A stretch of 10,870 nt of DNA, from positions 1 to 10,870 of the forward strand of contig JBBRLA010000255.1 of the NCBI GenBank assembly GCA_038231615.1. The letters run 5' to 3'. The notes beneath the pieces were generated by a model, which was not told the DNA's origin, did not search any database, and saw only the letters and a program-made list of their open reading frames with translations. Shown piece after piece: positions 5,857 to 10,870 of this stretch. Origin of the DNA: JBBRLA01 sp038231615 (lineage in GTDB: Bacteria > Myxococcota_A > Polyangia > Palsa-1104 > JAEUJZ01). Made by a program: the position numbers and the translations under genes. The first letter of the stretch is position 1. Every line of letters begins with the position of its first letter.

Positions 5857-6053
5857 AGAAGCACATGGCCGGAGCAGATTTTGGCGCACCCCCGCAGCGA
5901 CTGAGGAGGCGTACTACTGTACGTGACCGAGGAAGCGTGGGGGCACTCCCCACGGACTCGCATTCGCGAGTCCGCGTGGGCCCTCCCATGGCCTCGCGAA
6001 TGCGAGGACATGGGGGAGAGGTACGCCAAAATCTGCTCCGGCTAGGTGCTTCT
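5857..6053. repeat. Structured inverted-repeat element of 197 bp
   Basis: The left arm 5857-5886 and the right arm 6024-6053 are inverted copies matching at 28 of 30 bases; both contain CCGGAGCAGATTTTGGCG when read inward. Between them are three nested hairpins. One is CGTAC/GTACG (5910-5914 with 5919-5923). The second is GGACTCGC/GCGAGTCC with an ATTC loop and outer CCCAC/GTGGG pairs (5949-5980). The third is CCTCGC/GCGAGG with a GAAT loop and further pairing outside (5983-6016). The right arm ends two bases before the stop codon of the minus-strand lipoprotein gene. It may be a mobile or dispersed repeat, and as RNA it could also act as a two-way terminator for the converging genes. Confidence 0.65.
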
Positions 6054-6055
6054 GT

Positions 6056-7213
6056 TTAGCGCAGCGGCGCACAGACCGATGAGCATGCCAGGGTCTTGGC
6101 GTTGCACACGCCGCTCTTGCAGTCGTTGTCGGCGGCGCAGGGGCCGCCATCGCTGGAGGTGTCCTGACAGGTGCCGCTGCCGTTCAGCGCGCTGCACTGC
6201 CCGGTGAGGCAGGACTGGCCGCCGGGGAGCCCCTCGCAGGCGCCGCCGACGTCCCCGGCGGCCTTGCAGGTGCCGCTGGCCGGGCTGCAATACAGGGTGA
6301 GCTGGCAGACAGCGCCCTGATCCTGGTTGCACGCATCGCCGATCTTGCCCTGCGGCCGGCACGCCCCGGCCTTCATCGAGACCAGGTCGGCGCCGACACA
6401 AACCATGCTGCCGGCGCAGTCCAGGGTGCCGAAACACGACGCGCCGGTGGGCTTGCCGGTGGTGCAGGCATAGGTTGTCGCGGGGAGCTGCTGCAGGCAG
6501 CGGTCGCCGCCCTTGCAGGAAGACGGCACCTGCCCCGGGTCGCAGGTCGAGCCAGTGGCCAGGTTCTTCTTCCGGGCGGCGCAGGTGCGGTGGCCCTGGC
6601 CGTCGCCGTGACAGAAGCTGCTTGTGTCGCATTCGGCGTCGGAAGCGCAGCTGGAACCGGGCCCGCCGCGCTTGTGGCACACGCCGTCGTCGCCGCAGGT
6701 GGACTGGTCGGGGTTGCACTGGCCCTTGCCGATGCCGCACTGGGTGCCGGGGGGCAGGTAGGCGCCGCAGTTGCCGGTGCCGCAGGGGCGCTTCACCGCC
6801 CCCAGGTCGCAGTAGCCTCCCATGCACTCGCCCTGGAGGCGGCACAGGCCGCCGGGGCCGACCTGAGGCAGGTACTCCTTGCCGCCGGTGATGCAGTCCT
6901 GAATGGCGGCGAAGGCGTCGCTGATGTCGCAGGCGGCGGTGCCAAGCGAGGAGAAGCAGTCGGTGGTAAGCTGCACTCTGCCGATGCCCACCTCTTGGTT
7001 GATGGTCGCTTCCAACTCGGGCGCTACCGCCAGCAGGCTGGTGTGCTGGAGCTGGGGCGCCCGCGACGAGTCGAGCACGCCGCAGCGCTGGAAGTATTCG
7101 GCGATCGAATTGTTGAAGGCGGACCGGTAATCGGTGAAGTTGAGGACCGGCGGGTCTGTCTGACACGAGCACAGGGGTAGGAGAAGGAGGAAGCGGACAA
7201 AAACACTTCTCAT
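6056..7213 (-). CDS. Cysteine-rich lipoprotein
   Basis: This 385-residue protein starts at ATG 7213-7211. The N-terminus is a lipoprotein signal: two arginines by residue 7, the hydrophobic run FLLLLPL, and a lipobox LCSC with the acceptor Cys17 followed by QTD. It should therefore be exported and lipid-anchored, probably in the outer membrane. Residues about 18-110 form a helical domain with few cysteines. From about 120 to the end there are roughly eight cysteine modules, such as GGLCRLQGECMGGYC, GSSCASDAECDTSSFC and GGPCAADNDCKSGVC, each with three to four cysteines likely to form disulfides. Such modules resemble those in many secreted proteins of Myxococcota. Their partner is unknown; a surface or adhesive role is a guess. 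The ribosome binding site is weak. The gene lies 132 bp after the Thg1-like gene. Confidence 0.85.
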   Translation of the reverse strand: MRSVFVRFLLLLPLCSCQTDPPVLNFTDYRSAFNNSIAEYFQRCGVLDSSRAPQLQHTSLLAVAPELEATINQEVGIGRVQLTTDCFSSLGTAACDISDAFAAIQDCITGGKEYLPQVGPGGLCRLQGECMGGYCDLGAVKRPCGTGNCGAYLPPGTQCGIGKGQCNPDQSTCGDDGVCHKRGGPGSSCASDAECDTSSFCHGDGQGHRTCAARKKNLATGSTCDPGQVPSSCKGGDRCLQQLPATTYACTTGKPTGASCFGTLDCAGSMVCVGADLVSMKAGACRPQGKIGDACNQDQGAVCQLTLYCSPASGTCKAAGDVGGACEGLPGGQSCLTGQCSALNGSGTCQDTSSDGGPCAADNDCKSGVCNAKTLACSSVCAPLR

Positions 7214-7310
7214 CGTTTCACGATGAAGCGTCGGGCAAAAACTTGCAAGAGGTTCGGTGGGCCCGTCTGAAGGTCTGAAGCGGGTTGCGTGGTCTTTGGT
7301 GGCAGGCTAA

Positions 7311-7329
7311 GGTCAGCCTCCTGCTGGCC
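7311..7329 (-). terminator. Possible hairpin after the Thg1-like gene
   Basis: GGTCAGC (7311-7317) and GCTGGCC (7323-7329) pair at six of seven positions around a five-base loop, starting 17 bases after the minus-strand stop at 7346. No T run follows on the minus strand, so it would not be a standard intrinsic terminator. It may only be an RNA 3' structure. Confidence 0.2.
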
Positions 7330-7345
7330 GGCACTTCCTGAAGAA

Positions 7346-8050
7346 TCAGCCGCCGGTCAGGTACTTGGAAAGGTATTCGCTGTAGTGGGATTCTTCGGGG
7401 AGCTTCAGGTCGATGACCAGGCGGGGGCTGCGACCCTCCTCGGAGACCAGGTACACCGCGGCGCCGTGGCGCTGCCAGGCGGGCAGGGCCGGGTAGTCGA
7501 GGTTGTGCTGCTGGAGGAACTCGACCTTTTCTTCCTGATTCAACCCGTCGAGGATGGTGGGGATGGCCCGGGGATCGGCAACGGTCTGCGAAAGGACGTG
7601 GGAGGCGTGCCGTTCGAGCGCCGCGGCCTCCGAGTACATGCGCCGGGAGCGGAAGTAGTCCCGGGCCATCTCGGTGGAGGGGATCTCGTAGAGACGGGCG
7701 TCAAAGGTGATGACGTCGCCCAGGAGCAGGGAAAGCTTGGCCGAGGCCTCGCCGGCCAGCCGGCTCATCAAGCGCCTGGCATCGCTGCCCTGGGAGGTGG
7801 CATAGAGCAAAAGGTCAGTGCGGTCGGCGTAGCCGAAGCTGCACCCCAGGGTCCCGGCCAGGTGGGCCAGGGTCTTCAGCAGCGCCTTCTGGAAGGCGGC
7901 GTCGAAGGGTCGCTGGTAGCGATCTTCCTCCAGCCTTTCCTCGAAGCGCCTGCCGACGAGATGAGCCACGAGGGGCTTGCCGGTGGCCAGGGGCCGGTCG
8001 GCGAAAACCTCGAAGGGCATCATCTGCTCGGGGAGCAGGAGCGAATTCAT
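7346..8050 (-). CDS. Thg1-like (tRNA-His guanylyltransferase family) protein, active site degenerate
   Basis: From ATG 8050-8048 the product has 234 residues. Thg1 and Thg1-like proteins add nucleotides in the 3'-5' direction to tRNA 5' ends. The family layout is plain: an N-terminal segment, HLVGRRF (30-36) at the place of RxDGRxF, RPFDAAFQKALLKTLAHL (47-64), FGYADRTDLLLY (72-83) at the place of YxxSDE, then LLLGDVITFDARLYEIPS and RDYFRSRRM. The C-terminal part, with NQEEKVEFLQQHNLDYPALP and WQRHGAAVY, also matches. The key metal residues are not conserved: V32 stands for the first Asp, and T78-D79 for Asp-Glu. The protein may therefore be inactive or use another chemistry. A TTG at 8068 would add six residues but lies in the predicted promoter, so I prefer the ATG. 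Confidence 0.8.
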   Translation of the reverse strand: MNSLLLPEQMMPFEVFADRPLATGKPLVAHLVGRRFEERLEEDRYQRPFDAAFQKALLKTLAHLAGTLGCSFGYADRTDLLLYATSQGSDARRLMSRLAGEASAKLSLLLGDVITFDARLYEIPSTEMARDYFRSRRMYSEAAALERHASHVLSQTVADPRAIPTILDGLNQEEKVEFLQQHNLDYPALPAWQRHGAAVYLVSEEGRSPRLVIDLKLPEESHYSEYLSKYLTGG

Positions 8051-8058
8051 TGCGAAAG

Positions 8059-8067
8059 AGTATAGCA
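8059..8067 (-). promoter_or_regulatory. Extended -10 promoter giving a near-leaderless message
   Basis: On the minus strand, TGCTATACT (8067-8059) is an extended -10 element with five of six bases matching TATAAT. Transcription would start about seven bases on, near 8052, almost at the ATG of the Thg1-like gene (8050). No -35 match is seen (CAGCGA at the expected place), as is usual for extended -10 promoters. The absence of a ribosome binding site before the ATG agrees with a leaderless mRNA. Confidence 0.45.
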
Positions 8068-8078
8068 AAAGGGGCCGG

Positions 8079-9728
8079 TTATCGCTGTGCGATATAGTAG
8101 GCCAGCACCAGGCCCAGGAGCGCTAGCGACGAGAAGACGAGAATGCGAAGGCGCGTGCGGCCAGGCGTCTTTCGGACGTCCGGGCCTTTGAGGCCGGCTT
8201 TGACGGCCCGAAAGAGGCCCCGCAGCCGGGCGATCGTGACCCGGGCGCTTGGCGACCTGGGCAAGGCCACCGCGGTCTCGGAACGATGGGCCCCATCGTC
8301 GCCGTGCTCCGCGGGCAGCATCAGGCGCCGCGGATAGGTCGAGCCGTCGCCGAGCATGTGGGTGGTCAGGCCGCCGCTGCCCTGGCCGGGCACGGCGATG
8401 AAGTGGGTGCGGTCGGGGTCCCGGGGCAAGGGGGTCAGGTGCTCCTGAGACGCATCCAGATAGGGGTTGTCACATCGCGTCAGGAGGGCCTCTTCCGGAT
8501 CCTCCCTAGGCCTAGGCCTAGGCCTGGGCCGGTCGTCGGCCATCGCCGAGGGGTGGCCCGCGCGGGGGACACCGGCGTCCTTTGGCGGGAGAGACCGATC
8601 GGAAAAGTCCATCGTCTCGCGGGTCTCGTTCTCCTCCTTGATGAGGGGATGGGTCCGCTGTCCGGAGACTTCTCCCACCTCGGTGACATCGGCGGCGGCA
8701 GCGGCGGCTTCATACGCGTCCTTGGGGGCGAAGAGGGAGCGCAGGAAGTGCGCCATCTCTTTTTTCCCGTGGCGCTTCCCGTGGCGCGTGCCGTGGGCCT
8801 CGGCCACCTGTGCCAGAAAGGCCGTCAGGTCCACCCGCAGCGCCTCGGCAGTGGGGTAGCGCCGCGTCGGGTCGCGATCGAGAAGGCGCATGACCACCGC
8901 GGCCAGCGATTCGGGGTAGTCGGGACACAGGTCCAGGGGGGACGGGATGGGCTCCTCGACAATCTGCCGCATCACCACCTCGGGGCGCCCCTTGAAGAGG
9001 CGCTGCCCGCAGGTCAGTTCGTGCAGGATCACCCCCAGGGAGAAGAGGTCCGCCCGCCGGTCGATGGGGGCGCCGAGGATCTGCTCGGGGGCCATGTAGT
9101 TGTACTTGCCGGCCACGCCGCGCTCGGGGCAGTGCAGCGGGATCTGCGCCCGCGCCACGCCGAAGTCCACCAGCTTGATGGCCCCGCGGAAGGAGATCAT
9201 CACGTTGCCCGGCGAGATGTCGCAGTGGACGATTTCCAAGGGGCGTCCATCCGGGCCGCGCAGCTCGTGGGCGTGGGACAGGCCGCGAGCGACCTTCTCG
9301 CAGAGCGCCACCGCCAGGTCCCGTGGCACCGAGACCCGCCGGGTGGTGCACGCCCGCAGGACCTCGACCAGGTCGTGGCCCGGGATGTACTCCATGGCGA
9401 TGTAGCGCAAGCCCTGCACTTCGCCATTCGAGTAGACCCGCACCAGGCTCGGGTGGTTCAGCAGAGCGCCGATCTGCCCCTCATCCAGGAACAGGGAGAT
9501 GACCTTGGGGTTGTCGAGGTAGCGGGCCTGCACCCGCTTCAGCACCAGGGGCTCCTTGCGCCCGGGCTCGCGCACCAGATACAGGTCGGCCATTCCCCCC
9601 GCCGCCAGGTAGCGGATCACCTGGAAGGGGCCGAAGTGTTCGCCTACCGGATGCAGATGCGGTGGGTGCGGCATCTCCAGCGCCTGGCCGCCGCCGCCGA
9701 GGCCTGACCTGTCCACGGGGTTGTCCAC
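8079..9728 (-). CDS. Ser/Thr protein kinase with C-terminal membrane anchor
   Basis: From GTG 9728-9726 the product has 549 residues; ATG 9674-9672 (MPHPPHLHP) is an equally possible start, just before the domain. Residues about 33-305 are a Hanks-type kinase domain: glycine loop YLAAGGMADLYLV (40-52), ATP lysine in LVLKRV (K64), catalytic loop VHCDISPGN (167-175), DFG (188-190), APE (213-215) and RLLDRDPTRRYP (281-292). The catalytic loop has Cys in place of the usual Arg before Asp, so it is a non-RD kinase. After it comes a basic stretch HGTRHGKRHGKK, an alanine run, a long disordered linker with a Pro-Arg repeat (400-407), and one membrane span (ILVFSSLALLGLVLAYYIA) at the very end, so the kinase domain probably faces the cytoplasm. 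It should phosphorylate unknown proteins on Ser/Thr. It follows the deacetylase gene after 18 bp, suggesting an operon. Confidence 0.92.
   Translation of the reverse strand: MDNPVDRSGLGGGGQALEMPHPPHLHPVGEHFGPFQVIRYLAAGGMADLYLVREPGRKEPLVLKRVQARYLDNPKVISLFLDEGQIGALLNHPSLVRVYSNGEVQGLRYIAMEYIPGHDLVEVLRACTTRRVSVPRDLAVALCEKVARGLSHAHELRGPDGRPLEIVHCDISPGNVMISFRGAIKLVDFGVARAQIPLHCPERGVAGKYNYMAPEQILGAPIDRRADLFSLGVILHELTCGQRLFKGRPEVVMRQIVEEPIPSPLDLCPDYPESLAAVVMRLLDRDPTRRYPTAEALRVDLTAFLAQVAEAHGTRHGKRHGKKEMAHFLRSLFAPKDAYEAAAAAADVTEVGEVSGQRTHPLIKEENETRETMDFSDRSLPPKDAGVPRAGHPSAMADDRPRPRPRPREDPEEALLTRCDNPYLDASQEHLTPLPRDPDRTHFIAVPGQGSGGLTTHMLGDGSTYPRRLMLPAEHGDDGAHRSETAVALPRSPSARVTIARLRGLFRAVKAGLKGPDVRKTPGRTRLRILVFSSLALLGLVLAYYIAQR
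8505..8528 (-). repeat. Hexamer tandem repeat encoding Pro-Arg units in the kinase linker
   Basis: CCTAGG occurs three times in a row (8505-8522), followed by a one-base variant CCTGGG (8523-8528). On the minus strand it encodes the alternating Arg-Pro run at kinase residues 400-407. The unit length of six keeps the frame, so copy number changes would only lengthen or shorten the linker. Confidence 0.85.
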
Positions 9729-9746
9729 TGGATCATCGCGCCGGGA

Positions 9747-10811
9747 TCACAGGTTGTGCAGACGCCGCGCGCTCTGGATCGCCGCCTGCGCCTCGGGGGA
9801 CACCGCGTCCCCTCGGCGTCTGTCTAACCCTGGCCCTGGCCCTGGCCCTGGCGCCGACCCGGGTGGGCGATCCCCCAGCAGCGTCTCCATCATCGCCACC
9901 ACGCTCTTGCCCAGGGCATCCAGGTTGTAGCCCCCTTCCAGCACCGCCGCCAGGCGCGGCTGCACCGATAACAGCATGCGGGTCAGCTCGGCGAATCCGT
10001 CTTCGGAAAGCGCCATCCCGGCCAGGGGATCGCGGTGGTGGGCATCAAACCCCGCCGACACCAGGATGAGGTCGGGGGAGAAGCGGCGCAGCGCCGGCAG
10101 GACCACCATCTGGAAGCACAGCCGGTAGGCATCGTCGCCGCAGCCCGGTGGCAAGGGGACGTTGATCTGGCTGCCCCGGGCCAGCCCCTCCCCGGTGGCG
10201 TTGACCTCGCCGCTGCCCGGGTAGAAGGGATACTGGTGGGTGCTGATGAAGAGCACGTCCGGGTCCGCGACGAAGATGTCATCGGTGCCGTTGCCATGGT
10301 GGACGTCGAAGTCGACGATTGCCACCCGGGCTCCCTGTGCGCGAGCGGCGGCGGCGGCGATGGCCACGTTGTTGAGCAGGCAGAACCCCATGGCCTGGCC
10401 GCGGGTGGCGTGGTGCCCGGGGGGGCGCACCGCGGCGAAGCCGTTGTCGTCCTGGCTGGACAGCACTTTGAGGGCCAGGTCCACCGCGGCCCCGGCGGCG
10501 CACAGGGCGGCCTGCAAGCTGCCCGGGCCATAGTAAGTATCCGGGTCGAGCCAGCCGGTGGCGTTTGGGTGATCGTCTCCCATGCGGGCGGACAGGTCAT
10601 CCAGGTGGTCCGCGGTGTGGACCCGCAGGATCTCTTCCCGGGTCGCCGGGCGAGGGTGAAGGGTGCAGCAGCGCCCGCGCAGCTCGGCCCGAGAAAGGGC
10701 CGCGTCGATGGCGACGAGCCTCTCGGGTCGCTCGGGGTGCTCGCCGATGAGACGATGCAGGCGAAAGATCGCGTCGGTGCACAGGTAGGTCGCCACGTTT
10801 CGATCATACAT
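9747..10811 (-). CDS. Histone deacetylase / acetylpolyamine amidohydrolase family protein
   Basis: This 354-residue protein starts at ATG 10811-10809. The family removes acetyl groups from acetyl-lysine, acetylpolyamines or other acylamines with a zinc ion. All hallmark motifs are present: HPERPERL (25-32), RPPGHHA with the catalytic His pair H133-H134, GFCLLNNVAIA (142-151), and DFDVHHGNGT (167-176) with zinc ligands D169 and H171. YPFYPGSG (194-201), SAGFDAHHRDPLAG with zinc ligand D256, and EGGYNLDAL with the catalytic Y295 complete the set. The enzyme is therefore predicted to be active. After the domain comes a Pro-Gly repeat (residues 321-328) and a short helical tail. No signal peptide is present. 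In bacteria the substrate is often a polyamine or a metabolite such as acetoin-related compounds, and it cannot be told here. The kinase gene follows after 18 bp. No clear ribosome binding site is seen. Confidence 0.93.
   Translation of the reverse strand: MYDRNVATYLCTDAIFRLHRLIGEHPERPERLVAIDAALSRAELRGRCCTLHPRPATREEILRVHTADHLDDLSARMGDDHPNATGWLDPDTYYGPGSLQAALCAAGAAVDLALKVLSSQDDNGFAAVRPPGHHATRGQAMGFCLLNNVAIAAAAARAQGARVAIVDFDVHHGNGTDDIFVADPDVLFISTHQYPFYPGSGEVNATGEGLARGSQINVPLPPGCGDDAYRLCFQMVVLPALRRFSPDLILVSAGFDAHHRDPLAGMALSEDGFAELTRMLLSVQPRLAAVLEGGYNLDALGKSVVAMMETLLGDRPPGSAPGPGPGPGLDRRRGDAVSPEAQAAIQSARRLHNL
9828..9851 (-). repeat. Hexamer tandem repeat encoding Pro-Gly units in the deacetylase tail
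   Basis: Four perfect copies of CCCTGG occur at 9828-9851. On the minus strand they encode the alternating Pro-Gly run near residues 320-328 of the deacetylase-family protein, after its catalytic domain. The frame is kept whatever the copy number. Confidence 0.85.
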
Positions 10812-10870
10812 AGGTTCAGGTCCCGGGCGACTGGAAACATACGCCCTCTGACGGTACTACACCAGCGTCC

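Noticed and set aside
5574..6055. CRISPR array in the repeat-rich gap
   Set aside because: The repeats are inverted pairs and one short tandem duplication, not regularly spaced direct repeats with unique spacers.
5796..6059. Short reading frames through the inverted-repeat element on both strands
   Set aside because: Both arms translate to similar peptides only because they are inverted copies. The frames have no ribosome binding sites and are built from hairpin sequence.
8286..9707. Long open frame on the plus strand across the kinase gene
   Set aside because: It is a high-GC antisense shadow: the opposite strand encodes every kinase motif in order, and the plus-strand product is repetitive with no recognisable domain.

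Overview
The window is high-GC DNA from a bacterial chromosome. The gene content points to Myxococcota or a related former deltaproteobacterial lineage. The evidence is a membrane-anchored Ser/Thr kinase with an H-C-D-I-S-P catalytic loop, a cysteine-rich lipoprotein of the kind common in that group, a histone-deacetylase-family hydrolase, a Thg1-like protein and GC-rich third codon positions. This is an inference from gene types; no rRNA or tRNA gene is present to fix the taxonomy.

Left part, plus strand (1-2585): the tail of a gene of unknown function is followed by a tight operon. It holds two proteins I do not recognise (483-1151 and 1148-2098, overlapping by ATGA) and a small XRE-type helix-turn-helix regulator (2109-2585). 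A 7-bp unit repeated three times lies just upstream of the operon's strong ribosome binding site.

Centre, plus strand (2586-5573): a scarred stretch of about 340 bp contains a 43-bp exact copy of part of the downstream methyltransferase gene, plus two very small ORFs. It is followed by a SAM-dependent methyltransferase (2923-3792) and, one base later, a putative Fe(II)/2-oxoglutarate oxygenase (3794-4645). A separate gene with an HEVQH motif (4785-5573) follows, possibly from its own promoter. The methyltransferase-oxygenase pair looks like a small modification cassette of unknown substrate.

Convergent gap (5574-6055): no gene is visible. The gap holds a short tandem repeat and two inverted-repeat-bounded blocks, 5651-5799 (19-bp arms, one mismatch) and 5857-6053 (30-bp arms, two mismatches). 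The second block contains strong internal hairpins. The two blocks share an 11-bp sequence at their ends and look like small non-autonomous repeat elements.

Right part, minus strand (10811 down to 6056): in order of transcription there is a histone deacetylase/acetylpolyamine amidohydrolase family protein, a Ser/Thr protein kinase 18 bp downstream of it, a Thg1-like protein, and a cysteine-rich lipoprotein. The Thg1-like protein appears to have lost its metal-binding aspartates and has its own extended -10 promoter, giving a near-leaderless message. The kinase and the deacetylase each carry a tandem hexanucleotide repeat that encodes a Pro-Arg or Pro-Gly linker.
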